Below, piece after piece: positions 1-8,987 of a DNA stretch of 64,000 bases (position 1 is its first letter; every line of letters starts with the position of its first letter). Source of the DNA: Vallitalea pronyensis (GTDB lineage Bacteria > Bacillota > Clostridia > Lachnospirales > Vallitaleaceae); contig NZ_CP058649.1 of the NCBI RefSeq assembly GCF_018141445.1, positions 2,623,001-2,687,000 on the forward strand, read 5' to 3'. The notes beneath the pieces were generated by a model. That model was given only the letters and a program-made list of their open reading frames with translations, searched no databases and had not been told where the DNA came from. The position numbers were made by a program, and so were the translations under genes.

Positions 1-2
1 TA

Positions 3-653
3 GAAGCATCTAAAGGTCTTATGATTTCAACATCCTGTAAAGATCCTGAACGTGTATTTAAGTTCTTAAATGACCTGCTTAAGGAAGAGAATCAAAAGTT
101 GAATTTCTGGGGTGAAGAAGGTGTTGAATACACAGTTGCTGATGATGGAAGTTTTGTATTCACCGATGAGCAATTAGCATTATGGCAAGATGATAACTAC
201 TTAAGAAGCAGAGGTGTCAAAGCATTTGACTACCCATATCCAGTGATCAGTAACTTACAATATTACAGCGATGGAAACATTGGTCGACCTAATGGAGATC
301 CAGATTTCATGAAAGCTTCTTATACGGTGCTTGATCTTGAAGTGTGTGATGCATACGGATGGGAAACTTTACAATCAGGCTTTACATATGAACCAACAAG
401 AGCCTATGGATTTGCATGGAGTATGAATCCCAGAACAAACAATAACGAAGATGCAACATATGCTCTTGCTACTGCTGGAGACTTAATGAAATCTTATGTA
501 CCTAAGTTAATCCTTACGGATGAAGGTGATTTTAATTCAGTATGGGAAGAATATGCAGAAAAAATGGATAAGATCAATGTAAGTGATTACACAGATTTTA
601 TCGATGCTAAGATTGTTGAAAGAATTGAAGCTAATAATCCTTCACTTCAATAA
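3..653 (+). CDS. Extracellular solute-binding protein of a sugar ABC importer, C-terminal part
   Basis: The reading frame is open to the left edge (it reads EASKGLMISTSC before any start), so this is the last ~216 residues of a longer protein and the first in-frame ATG is internal. The pattern 'kGLMIS...DPERVFKFLNDLL...W GEEGVEYTV' is how the C-terminal lobe of Lpl/family-1 sugar-binding lipoproteins reads: residual cargo-pocket strand, 'group of remaining days' helix, then a Trp-rich segment. The end has no membrane helix. It is followed by a terminator, so it closes a transporter operon whose permeases must lie upstream of the window. Family assignment is by pattern memory; substrate unknown. 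Confidence 0.75.
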   Translation, partial: EASKGLMISTSCKDPERVFKFLNDLLKEENQKLNFWGEEGVEYTVADDGSFVFTDEQLALWQDDNYLRSRGVKAFDYPYPVISNLQYYSDGNIGRPNGDPDFMKASYTVLDLEVCDAYGWETLQSGFTYEPTRAYGFAWSMNPRTNNNEDATYALATAGDLMKSYVPKLILTDEGDFNSVWEEYAEKMDKINVSDYTDFIDAKIVERIEANNPSLQ

Positions 654-685
654 TAGACAGTAAGCGTTATAAGCAATAAGAAGAA

Positions 686-711
686 GGGTCGGCTTGTGCC
701 GGTCCTTTTTT
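686..711 (+). terminator. Rho-independent terminator after the binding-protein gene
   Basis: GGGTCGGC (686-693) pairs with GCCGGTCC (698-705) with two G-T wobbles around a TTGT loop, followed by six T. It separates the importer operon from the MFS gene. Confidence 0.8.
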
Positions 712-727
712 GAGAAATGGAGCATGT

Positions 728-2140
728 ATGTCACAATCAAGAGTAACATTGACTAAGATTGTAAAAGGGTATATAGGTGGAAAGTTTAGAAGAATTTACT
801 TGATGGCTTATCCTGAAAATGATCGAGAAGTCAACATGAGTTTAAACATGTATAAATATTCGGAAGCTGCTTCTATTACGATGACACAGCTTGCTGGAGG
901 CACTTTTCTTGCATCTTTACTTCTTCGCTTGAATTTCCAAGAAGAAGGTATTGCAGTGGTTTTTGGACTCAGTAACATTGCTTCGGTTTTACAATTGTTT
1001 ACGGCTGTGTGGGTTCAGAAAATGTTAAAGAGAAAACCTTTTGTATGTGGAAGCGTCTTATTGAAAAGTGGACTTGCATTAATGTTCTTTTTACCATTGT
1101 TTTTACGGGGTAACACTCATGTCCGATTGATAGCAGCAGGATTATATCTTCTAGGTTATATAGGTATTCAGATTGGTAATTCTCCAGCTAAAGATTGGGT
1201 TGTTTCTATGGTACCAGATGGTAAACGTGGTTACTATTTTGCTAAAACCGATGCTTTTAGTGTTGGTGTTATTACGATATCTACCATAGGTATGGGATTG
1301 GTCATGGATTTTTTTCAAACCAGGAATGAAACAATGGGTTTTGTTACTGTAGGGTTTGCACTCTTAGTACTGGTGATGCTTAATTTTATTGCTTTTAGTC
1401 GTATGAAGGAGAAACGCATTACAAGGCTGGATACAATTGGGCGTGAGATGCATGGACGGATGCTAAAAAGACAGCTAAAGGAAGAAGAAATAGTGGAAAC
1501 GTTGTCTTTGTTTAAAGAAATGAAGCTAGCTCTATCGAATAACCGTTTTCGAAGGGAATTAATGTTAAGCTTACTGTTTACCACCGGATTTCAGATGGGT
1601 TTGCCTTTTAACGCTAGTTATCAAATTAAAGAGCTCTCATTGTCCTTTTCATTTATCATGATCACCGGCGCATGTGCAAATGGAATAAGAATATTTATTT
1701 CACCTAGGATTGGGAGACTAGCAGATAAAATAGGAACAGGAAAAGTGCTGAAATTTGCATTCGTAGGATTAATGATGCATCATGTATTGATGAGTTTTGC
1801 AAATGAAAACAACGGACAAATTATGATACCTGCAGCAATATTATCAGCTGCTTTGGCATGGAGCTTCGTGGGTACCGGACTTTTAAATCTACAGTTTGAT
1901 TTATTAGATGAAAAGAAGATGACGATACAGTTATCCCTTGTGTCATTGTTTTCAAGTGTATGGGGTTATGTCACTATTTTATTAAGTACCGGATTGTTTA
2001 GTATGTTCGAAAGATTATTTGACGCACATAACATTAATTTATATCCTCAACAAGGACTTAATGCAGTTAATGTTATTGTATATTTATTAACGATTATATA
2101 CATTCATTATCGCATTCAAACCCTAAAAAGGGTTAAATAA
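728..2140 (+). CDS. MFS transporter
   Basis: A 470-residue hydrophobic protein with about ten to twelve predicted membrane segments and the gapped halves typical of the major facilitator superfamily, with a long charged central loop (around residues 225-260) between the two six-helix halves. I start it at the ATG at 728 because GGAG lies at 719-722; a TTG at 710 in the same frame sits inside the T-run of the preceding terminator. A 23-nt gap separates it from the glycosidase gene, which has its own good ribosome binding site, so the two are probably co-transcribed. It may import the oligosaccharide or glycoside the downstream enzymes process, but that is inference. Confidence 0.75.
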   Translation: MSQSRVTLTKIVKGYIGGKFRRIYLMAYPENDREVNMSLNMYKYSEAASITMTQLAGGTFLASLLLRLNFQEEGIAVVFGLSNIASVLQLFTAVWVQKMLKRKPFVCGSVLLKSGLALMFFLPLFLRGNTHVRLIAAGLYLLGYIGIQIGNSPAKDWVVSMVPDGKRGYYFAKTDAFSVGVITISTIGMGLVMDFFQTRNETMGFVTVGFALLVLVMLNFIAFSRMKEKRITRLDTIGREMHGRMLKRQLKEEEIVETLSLFKEMKLALSNNRFRRELMLSLLFTTGFQMGLPFNASYQIKELSLSFSFIMITGACANGIRIFISPRIGRLADKIGTGKVLKFAFVGLMMHHVLMSFANENNGQIMIPAAILSAALAWSFVGTGLLNLQFDLLDEKKMTIQLSLVSLFSSVWGYVTILLSTGLFSMFERLFDAHNINLYPQQGLNAVNVIVYLLTIIYIHYRIQTLKRVK

Positions 2141-2163
2141 ATAATAAAGATTATAAGGAGTTT

Positions 2164-4164
2164 ATGATGCTAATACCATACAGACAGATACATTTAGATT
2201 TTCATACATCCCCATTTATAGGTGATGTGGGTAAGGATTTTGATTCAAAAGACTTCGTCAAAACATTAAAGGAAGCTCATGTAAATGGTATTAATGTGTT
2301 TGCCAAATGTCATCATGGCATGCATTATTGTGATACGGATTTAGGTGTAGTGCATCCGTCATGTGAAAGGGACCTATTAGGTGAAATGCTGAAAGAACTT
2401 AAAGAGGAGGGCATGATTGCCAATGTTTATTTTCCAATGGGTTGGGAAGAAACTGCAGCTGAGAAGGAAAGCTGGTTGGAGGTATCTCCCCAAGGTGTTC
2501 TAGGTGGAAAAACGCCTTTTGATGATTACTTTTATAAATGGAGAAAATTATGCCTGAATAACAAAGAATACAGAGTGTTTATGAAGGAACAGATTAAAGA
2601 ATTAATGGAGCGTTATGCGTTTGCAGGGTTCTGGTTTGACATTATTTTTCAAGAGCAGTGTTTATGTAAGACTTGTCTTTCTGAAATGAAGGCATTAGGC
2701 ATGGACCCACAAACAGAAGAGGACAGACTTAAGCATGACTATCAAGTTCTTGAAGCGTTCCAAAAAGATATATATGACTATGTTAAATCCATGGATGAAA
2801 CCAAAACCATATTCTTTAATGGACAGTGGACACCGGATGGTGGGTATGAGCCTGATTATAACATTGAAAAACGAGGCAAGTATCAAACCCATGTTGAAGT
2901 AGAATCGTTGCCGTCAGAATTGTGGGGATATAATCTGTTTCCACTCTATGTGAATTACCACAATCGCTTTAATGGTGAATGCATTGGTATGAACGGTAAG
3001 TTCCATAATGCATGGGGAGATTTTGGATCACTCAGAAATGAAGAAGCTCTAGAATTTGAATGTTTTAGAATGCTGGCTAATGGTTCAAAATGTTCCATTG
3101 GTGACCAATTGCATCCAAGAGGTGTTCTTGACACGGCAACCTATAAAAGAATTGGACAAATTTATGCTCAAATTGAGGCTAGAGAACCATGGTGTGTTCA
3201 TGATGAGAAAATTTCAGAAATAGGTATTGTGATGGTCCACCATGCTTTTGAAAAAGACATGCTCGCTGATGAAGGTGCGTTACGCATGATGCTTGAACTT
3301 AAGCAGCAATTTGATTTTATAAAGTGGCAAGATGATTTTAATAAGTATAAATTAATCATTTTACCTGATCGTGTAACCTTTGATAAAGAAGCTTCTATGA
3401 AGATAAGTGACTATATTAAAAATGGAGGTAAGGTTATTGCTACCCATAAATCAGGGTTAAATAAAGATGAATCACAATACCTATTAAAAGAAGCTGCAAT
3501 TACATATGAAGGTGATGCAGACTATACACCAATGTATTTGGATCTTAATGGATTTAGTGAAAAAGTTGATGATATGTTGTATGCATTGTATGAAAAAGGA
3601 TCAAAAGTATTTGCTAATAACCAAGACCAGATCCAAGCAGCACTGTATAAACCTTACTATAACAGAACCTATGATTGTTTTTGCTCCCATCGACAGTTTC
3701 CTCATGATGAAAAAATTCAAGAAGCTGGTATTGTTAATACCGGAGAAGTTATTTATATCAGTCATCCATTGTTCACAGACTATATAGTCAACGGTGTACG
3801 TGTTTATAGAGAGATTATTGAAAAAGCTATCCATGATTTAATGGGAACCCCTATCATTGAAACGTCATTACCAAGTAGTGGAGAAGTGACAGTTAGAAAG
3901 CAACATAATCGTTTGATTATTCATATGAGTCACTATATAGCAGAAAAAAAATCTAAACGTTTGGAGTTGGTTGATACGAAATTACCTGTTTATGGTATTC
4001 AGATGCAAGTCAATATGATGGGAAACAAAGATATGCGTAAGATAAAACCGAGGAAAGTATATCTTGTACCAGAGATGGAGTCTTTAGACTTTGATTATAA
4101 TGAAGGCAAATTGAAAGTTACCATAGAAAAACTATGTGGTCATCGTATGTTAGTCATTGAATAA
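2164..4164 (+). CDS. GHL6-type glycoside hydrolase with beta-galactosidase trimerisation-like domain
   Basis: 666 residues, cytoplasmic (no signal peptide). The first ~340 residues look like a TIM-barrel hydrolase of the hypothetical glycosyl hydrolase 6 type: 'GINVFAKCHHGMHY', 'ANVYFPMGWEE' and 'FAGFWFDIIFQEQCLCKTC' with a probable catalytic Asp159 and a Cys cluster (C166, C168, C171) like that of GH42 enzymes. Residues ~380-560 resemble the GH42M trimerisation domain ('KYKLIILPDRV', 'ISDYIKNGGKVIATH'). AAGGAG at 2155-2160 supports the start at 2164. It lies between an MFS transporter and nucleoside-hydrolase and sugar-kinase genes, so it probably releases a sugar inside the cell. The exact linkage cannot be read from sequence; GH29-like activity is also possible. 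Confidence 0.7.
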   Translation: MMLIPYRQIHLDFHTSPFIGDVGKDFDSKDFVKTLKEAHVNGINVFAKCHHGMHYCDTDLGVVHPSCERDLLGEMLKELKEEGMIANVYFPMGWEETAAEKESWLEVSPQGVLGGKTPFDDYFYKWRKLCLNNKEYRVFMKEQIKELMERYAFAGFWFDIIFQEQCLCKTCLSEMKALGMDPQTEEDRLKHDYQVLEAFQKDIYDYVKSMDETKTIFFNGQWTPDGGYEPDYNIEKRGKYQTHVEVESLPSELWGYNLFPLYVNYHNRFNGECIGMNGKFHNAWGDFGSLRNEEALEFECFRMLANGSKCSIGDQLHPRGVLDTATYKRIGQIYAQIEAREPWCVHDEKISEIGIVMVHHAFEKDMLADEGALRMMLELKQQFDFIKWQDDFNKYKLIILPDRVTFDKEASMKISDYIKNGGKVIATHKSGLNKDESQYLLKEAAITYEGDADYTPMYLDLNGFSEKVDDMLYALYEKGSKVFANNQDQIQAALYKPYYNRTYDCFCSHRQFPHDEKIQEAGIVNTGEVIYISHPLFTDYIVNGVRVYREIIEKAIHDLMGTPIIETSLPSSGEVTVRKQHNRLIIHMSHYIAEKKSKRLELVDTKLPVYGIQMQVNMMGNKDMRKIKPRKVYLVPEMESLDFDYNEGKLKVTIEKLCGHRMLVIE

Positions 4165-4219
4165 ATAAGCTATCATGTGAACAAGATTGAATTTAATAAC
4201 GTTTGAAAAGGAGATACGG

Positions 4220-5098
4220 ATGAAAGAATGGATAATACTTGATACAGATATTGGTGGTGATATTGATGATACTTGGGCTTTGGCATTATTACTAAAGATG
4301 GACTGTTATGATATAAAATTAATTTCCATCACAGGATATGATACGTTTTATCAGGTTCAACTAACAGCCAAATTACTAACCATTGCAGGAAGAGAAGATA
4401 TTCCTATTGCATACAATCTTCCTCAAGATTGCAACAGAGGAGCCCAAGATCGATGGATTGAAGATTTTTCCTTAGAACATTATAGAGGACGTATCTACAC
4501 GGGAACGTTAGAACCTATGAAAAAAGTTATTCATGAAAGCAGAGATAAAGTGAAAATTTTATCGATTGGTGATAAGACAAATGTTGCAGAACTTCTAAGA
4601 AATCATGATGAGGCTGTCCATAAATGCATTGTTTATTCCATGCAGGGATCCTTTGACGAAACCTTTGCCGAAACCAATATACGATCGGATTTTCAGTCAG
4701 CAAGGCAACTATTAGCTTATGATGTTGAGAAACATATAATACCTACAGATGTTTGTGGAAAAACCAAACTAGACGGAAGTTATTATGAGGCATTATTAGC
4801 ATCCGAGGATTCTTTGGTGAAAGCGGTTTTAGACAATTATAGAATTTGGTGGGAAGACTGTGATTGGAATGAACATCAACAGAATGTTGATATAGAAAGT
4901 TCCATTTTGTACGATCCAGTTACGTTAATGTATATGTATGATGAAAGTGCTTTTACGCACGAAGATATGGATATGTATGTTGATTTTAACGGTTTAACCC
5001 ATATAGAATCAGGTTATGGTAATAGAGTACATTGTGCCACAGGCATTATCGATGAAGAAAAACTTAAGAAAGATATGGTTCGATTGTTGCTAGAATAA
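4220..5098 (+). CDS. Inosine/uridine-preferring nucleoside hydrolase-like protein
   Basis: 292 residues. The N-terminus carries the calcium-binding signature of the nucleoside hydrolase family, DTDIGGDIDDTWAL, in which the usual D-x-D-x-G-x-D-D is nearly kept. The family cleaves N-glycosidic bonds of nucleosides to ribose and base. The later half is divergent (the fold's His and second Asp sites are not obvious to me: 'IPTDVCGKT', 'LYDPVTLMYM' are candidates), so the substrate may not be a nucleoside. Start chosen at ATG 4220 because AAAAGGAG sits at 4206-4213; the longer frame begins with TTG without such a site. 55 nt after the glycosidase, same strand. Confidence 0.7.
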   Translation: MKEWIILDTDIGGDIDDTWALALLLKMDCYDIKLISITGYDTFYQVQLTAKLLTIAGREDIPIAYNLPQDCNRGAQDRWIEDFSLEHYRGRIYTGTLEPMKKVIHESRDKVKILSIGDKTNVAELLRNHDEAVHKCIVYSMQGSFDETFAETNIRSDFQSARQLLAYDVEKHIIPTDVCGKTKLDGSYYEALLASEDSLVKAVLDNYRIWWEDCDWNEHQQNVDIESSILYDPVTLMYMYDESAFTHEDMDMYVDFNGLTHIESGYGNRVHCATGIIDEEKLKKDMVRLLLE

Positions 5099-5118
5099 TG
5101 TAACAGATGTTAATGCAT

Positions 5119-5147
5119 TTCATTCTGGATTGTGATAGTGTTATACT
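5119..5147 (+). promoter_or_regulatory. Possible sigma-A promoter before the sugar kinase
   Basis: TATACT at 5142-5147 matches the -10 box in five positions; a weak TTCATT lies 17 bp upstream. This is the only promoter-like element in the 158-bp gap, so the kinase may be transcribed both from here and by read-through. Confidence 0.3.
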
Positions 5148-5256
5148 AGGTAAAGAGACTTAAACAAAAGATATAAGTATTAATGTGATTTAAAAACTGT
5201 ACCATATTCAAAGTCTATAAATTAAAAGGTTGTGTAAATCAAATAAGGAGATGCCT

Positions 5257-6840
5257 ATGAATGATAACAATAAGATGAATAAACGATACCTTGGCATTGA
5301 ATTAGGTTCCACAAGGATAAAAGTGGTGCTAATCGATGAAAATCTTAAGCCAGTTGCTACAGGTAGTTCAGCGTGGGAGAATCGTTTAATCGATGGATAT
5401 TGGTCCTATGACCTTGATTTGGTATGGGATAAAATTAGAGAAGCTTATGGTGAAATGGCTGCTCAGTATAAGTCTTTGACAAAGAAATCTCTTAGTAAAG
5501 TCAATGCAATTGGAATCAGTGGTATGATGCATGGTTACTTACCATTTGATAAAAATGACCAATTATTAACAGGATTTAGAACTTGGAGAAATAATAAACA
5601 GTTACATGCATCACAAGCATTAACACAACTCTTTGATTATCCAGTGCCTCAGAGATGGAGCATTGCTCATTTTTATCAAGCAATGTTAAATCAAGAAGAA
5701 CATGTATCCAAGGTATACGCTTTAAACACTTTAGCTGGCTATGTTCACTGGAAACTTACAGGAAAAAGAGTAATAGGCATTGGAGAAGCATCCGGTATGT
5801 TTCCCATTGATTCACATACTAAAAACTATAACATAGAAATGATGAGCAAATTTAATACAAAAGCAGAAGAAATAGGCTATCAAGTGAATATAGAAGAGAT
5901 ACTTCCTATTGTTCAAGTTGCTGGAGAAACGGCTGGTTACTTGACCAATGAAGGAGCAAAATTAATTGATCCAAGTGGTTGTTTGGAAGGGAATATACCC
6001 ATGTGTCCTCCGGAAGGTGATGCAGCAACGGGTATGGTTGCTACAAATAGCGTAAAAACGAAGACGGGTAATATATCTGCAGGAACGTCTATATTTGCCA
6101 TGATTGTGTTAGAAAAAAATCTTAAAAAACGACATTCAGAAATTGATATGGTAACAACACCAACAGGTAATCCAGTAGCTATGGTTCATGTGAACAATGG
6201 TACTTCAGATTTAAATGGATGGGTTGAATTGTTAGGTGAAGCTGCAAAACTGTTAGGGGCTGATTTTAGTATCAATACTTTGTATGAACAATTATACAAA
6301 GAATCCCTCAAAGGGGAAAAAGATTGTGATGGATTATTAGCCTATAATTATATTTCAGGGGAACACATCACTGACTTTGAAAGTGGTCGTCCTCTATTTG
6401 TAAGAAGGCCAGATAGCCGCTTCACCCTTGCCAATTTTATGAAAGCTCACCTATACGCATCTATGGCAGTTCTTCGAATAGGGCTTGATATATTAACAGT
6501 GGATGAAGCGATCCATGTTTCAGAGATTACTGGTCATGGTGGTTTATTTAAAACCCCTATAGTCGGACAACGGTACATGGCTGGAGCTACTAACATACCA
6601 GTTACTGTGATGAATCATGCCGGTGAAGGAGGGCCTTGGGGTATGGCACTTTTAGCATCATACGTAGAAAAAAAAGAAGCTTATCCAGACATATCTCAAT
6701 TTTTAGAAGATGAAGTTTTTAGTGATGTTGATAAAAGAATAATGTATCCCTGTGATGCTGATGTAGCTGGATTTCGTAAATATTTAAAAGCATATAAAAA
6801 GGGTATCTGTATTGAAAGAAGGGCAGTAGACAATATGTAG
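5257..6840 (+). CDS. FGGY-family carbohydrate kinase (ribulokinase/xylulokinase-like)
   Basis: 527 residues of the ASKHA sugar-kinase fold. It opens with the phosphate-1 loop 'GIELGSTRIKVVLID', has 'GISGMMHGYLPFD' for sugar contacts, a 'TGNISAGTSIFAMIV' phosphate-2 loop near residue 270, and ends with 'ITGHGGLFKTPIVGQRYMA' and 'AGEGGPWGMALLASY', the FGGY signature region. Length is normal for ribulo/xylulokinases. ATG 5257 is chosen because AAGGAG lies at 5244-5249. As last gene of the cluster it would phosphorylate the sugar freed by the two upstream hydrolases; which ketose or pentose cannot be told from sequence. A terminator follows. Confidence 0.8.
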   Translation: MNDNNKMNKRYLGIELGSTRIKVVLIDENLKPVATGSSAWENRLIDGYWSYDLDLVWDKIREAYGEMAAQYKSLTKKSLSKVNAIGISGMMHGYLPFDKNDQLLTGFRTWRNNKQLHASQALTQLFDYPVPQRWSIAHFYQAMLNQEEHVSKVYALNTLAGYVHWKLTGKRVIGIGEASGMFPIDSHTKNYNIEMMSKFNTKAEEIGYQVNIEEILPIVQVAGETAGYLTNEGAKLIDPSGCLEGNIPMCPPEGDAATGMVATNSVKTKTGNISAGTSIFAMIVLEKNLKKRHSEIDMVTTPTGNPVAMVHVNNGTSDLNGWVELLGEAAKLLGADFSINTLYEQLYKESLKGEKDCDGLLAYNYISGEHITDFESGRPLFVRRPDSRFTLANFMKAHLYASMAVLRIGLDILTVDEAIHVSEITGHGGLFKTPIVGQRYMAGATNIPVTVMNHAGEGGPWGMALLASYVEKKEAYPDISQFLEDEVFSDVDKRIMYPCDADVAGFRKYLKAYKKGICIERRAVDNM

Positions 6841-6902
6841 TTATTTTCCAGAGAAAATTATGCCATCTTTATACATTCAAAAAGGATAAATATAGATAGA
6901 AG

Positions 6903-6939
6903 AAAGCCTGTAAAGCAAATAAGAATTACAGGCTTTTTT
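6903..6939 (+). terminator. Rho-independent terminator after the sugar kinase
   Basis: Perfect 11-bp stem AAAGCCTGTAA (6903-6913) with TTACAGGCTTT (6926-6936), then a T-run. The rest of the 303-bp gap 6841-7143 holds a TATACT at 7033-7038 without a convincing -35 box and the leader ORF. Confidence 0.9.
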
Positions 6940-7072
6940 ATATACCCAAAATTATGTGCAAAGATGACAAAAAATATCATTTTGTTATTAATCAGTAACA
7001 AATAAGGTCAAGAAGAGTACTAAAAAAATTATTATACTAAATATATATTAAATTTGAAGGGAGATTGATATA

Positions 7073-7147
7073 ATGGATTTAAAGGAAATTGGTAAAGTGT
7101 ATATAAAAAAGAGTTGTATCTTTAATTTCCAAGGAGTGAAAAAATGA
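7073..7147 (+). CDS. 24-codon leader ORF overlapping the AraC-type regulator start
   Basis: ATG 7073 opens a 24-codon frame beginning MDLKEIGKVY and ending VKK, with GAAGGGAG at 7056-7063 as ribosome binding site. Its TGA (7145-7147) overlaps the regulator's ATG (7144-7146) as ATGA, so translation could be coupled. No similarity is claimed; with no family support it could be a chance frame, but the good Shine-Dalgarno plus ATGA overlap argue for use. Confidence 0.4.
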   Translation: MDLKEIGKVYIKKSCIFNFQGVKK

Positions 7148-8010
7148 ATAATAGAGACATCGTATTATCATCAATTACCCTCATAGAAAAGAATTTGAAA
7201 AACACCATATCATTAGCAGAAATCTCAAGACAATGCGGTTTTTCTTATTATTATTTTAGTAAATTGTTTAAAACAGTTACGGGGTATTCGCCCAAAAGTT
7301 ATATATTAGCTAGGAAGATATCAGAATCAGTAGATGATTTATTAAACACGAATCAACGGGTTTTAGATATTGGACTGAAATATGGATTTGGAAGTCCTGA
7401 GACTTACACTAGAGCTTTTAAAAGGATCATGCACAAGAATCCCAATGAAATTAGAAAAGATGGGAAAGTGAATTCGCGATTATTATTGAAGCCCATTACT
7501 AAACAGACTTTAAATCGATTTAATCATGCATTGGATAAATCCCCAGAGTTTGTTGAACTTAATGAACGGCAACTCATGGGAATTCCTTTTTATTACAACA
7601 TATCTATGAAAAGCGACTTGTCAAACTCGTGGTCGTTGTTTATGCAAAATTTATCAACTATACCCTATATCAAAAAAAGGGAAAGATTCTATCAGATGCA
7701 ATATTGGTTTCCTGATCAAGATGATGACAGCACCTTTTTCTTTATTGCTGTTGAAGTGGAGCGTATTGAATCTGTTCCTATACAATTTGTTGCTAAGACT
7801 ATTCCAGCTGGAACTTATATGAAATTCAGACATAAAGGACGTTCTAACCAAGTAGGATATACTTATCAATATATCTACGAAGAATGGCTACCAAATACAG
7901 ATTATAGATTATCGGAACATTTTAACTTTGAACACTATGGAGAGGAGTATTTTGGTCCATATAATGAAGAATCTGTTAGTGATATATATATACCTTTTCA
8001 AATAAAGTAA
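7144..8010 (+). CDS. AraC-family regulator with GyrI-like ligand-binding domain
   Basis: 288 residues. Residues ~5-105 form the double helix-turn-helix of AraC/XylS proteins, placed at the N-terminus: 'ISLAEISRQCGFSYYYFSKLFKTVTGYSP' and 'VLDIGLKYGFGSPETYTRAFKRIMHKNP'. Residues ~130-288 resemble the GyrI-like/effector-binding domain ('FVELNERQLMGIPFYYN', 'QFVAKTIPAGTYMKF', 'YIYEEWLPNTDYRLSEHFNFEHY'). This arrangement is that of Rob/SoxS-related regulators in Firmicutes that bind small hydrophobic ligands. AAGGAG at 7131-7136. Only 16 nt before the hydrolase gene, so it probably controls that gene and itself; ligand unknown. Confidence 0.8.
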   Translation: MNNRDIVLSSITLIEKNLKNTISLAEISRQCGFSYYYFSKLFKTVTGYSPKSYILARKISESVDDLLNTNQRVLDIGLKYGFGSPETYTRAFKRIMHKNPNEIRKDGKVNSRLLLKPITKQTLNRFNHALDKSPEFVELNERQLMGIPFYYNISMKSDLSNSWSLFMQNLSTIPYIKKRERFYQMQYWFPDQDDDSTFFFIAVEVERIESVPIQFVAKTIPAGTYMKFRHKGRSNQVGYTYQYIYEEWLPNTDYRLSEHFNFEHYGEEYFGPYNEESVSDIYIPFQIK

Positions 8011-8026
8011 GGAGAGTAAAGAAATT

Positions 8027-8809
8027 ATGACGTTCTATGAAAAAACCATTCCAAACCTGATTAATGATGAGGCGAAGATAGAGATTATTAAAGATATTGT
8101 TTATAAAAGTTTGGATAATGACCATTTAAAAATGGACCTATATAAACCATCTATAAAAGTGAATAAGGGGAGACCTGTAGTTGTATTCATTCATGGTGGA
8201 CCATCAAAGGAGAAAAATATAAAAGAGTGGGGTATTTTTGCTTCGTGGAGTAAATTACTAGCTTCTGTGGGTTATACCGCTATTGTTTTAGAATATCGCT
8301 ATGTCACACAGAAGGCAATCCTATCAGCCGAAGAAGATATCTTAGATGGATTAGATTTTATTAGGAACAGTGGGGAGACATTATCCAGTAAATCTGATCA
8401 AATTAATTTGTTCTTTTTTAGTGGTGCTGGTATATTTACAAGCACCTTTATTCGAGAAAAATTTCCCTTTATACGCTCTATAGTATGTTATTACACTTTG
8501 ATGGAGAAAAAGCTTAGCAAAAAGATTAGTTTTGAGGGTGGAATGTCTCCCTATCATGTTCTTAATAAGACCAAAATCTTACCATTTCCTATGTTTTTTG
8601 CAAAAGCAGGCAAAGATAGAAAAGCAATTAATTCGTCAATAGATCGCTTTATTTCCCTAAAAGAACAAATAAAGTTCACCCATTCAGGTGATGATATTGT
8701 CGTTGAGTATCATGAAGAAGGCAATCACGGTTTTGATGTATTAAATCATGATGATAGAACAAAGGCTATCATTATGGAGACACTAAAATTTTTAAATCGA
8801 TACAATTAG
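8027..8809 (+). CDS. Alpha/beta hydrolase with degenerate nucleophile elbow
   Basis: 260 residues, no signal peptide. The family's oxyanion motif is clear (VVVFIHGGPSKEK, residues ~50-62), as is a terminal His region 'EEGNHGFDVL'. The nucleophile elbow, normally G-x-S-A-G, reads FFFSGAG: Ser is kept but Gly at -2 is Phe and the small residues are swapped. It resembles the BD-FAE/dienelactone-hydrolase esterases that accompany AraC regulators. Cytoplasmic, probably one operon with the upstream regulator. It may be a divergent esterase or have lost efficient catalysis; substrate unknown. Confidence 0.65.
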   Translation: MTFYEKTIPNLINDEAKIEIIKDIVYKSLDNDHLKMDLYKPSIKVNKGRPVVVFIHGGPSKEKNIKEWGIFASWSKLLASVGYTAIVLEYRYVTQKAILSAEEDILDGLDFIRNSGETLSSKSDQINLFFFSGAGIFTSTFIREKFPFIRSIVCYYTLMEKKLSKKISFEGGMSPYHVLNKTKILPFPMFFAKAGKDRKAINSSIDRFISLKEQIKFTHSGDDIVVEYHEEGNHGFDVLNHDDRTKAIIMETLKFLNRYN

Positions 8810-8911
8810 TTGGTTGGTATCAAGATAGTGGTATGCTTTCGATTTTATTATGTGGTAGGCAATTTAGGTCAAATGTTTTTTTTTACCATACCTATGAATA
8901 AATAAATTTAA

Positions 8912-8940
8912 TTGAAATAATCAGTCACAACATGTATACT
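8912..8940 (+). promoter_or_regulatory. Sigma-A promoter of the second MFS gene
   Basis: TTGAAA (8912-8917), 17-bp spacer, TATACT (8935-8940), 47 bp before the MFS start at 8988. Good match in both boxes and ideal spacing. Confidence 0.6.
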
Positions 8941-8987
8941 ATAACCTGGATATGAAATCGGAAATGAAATACCCATAGTATTTACAA

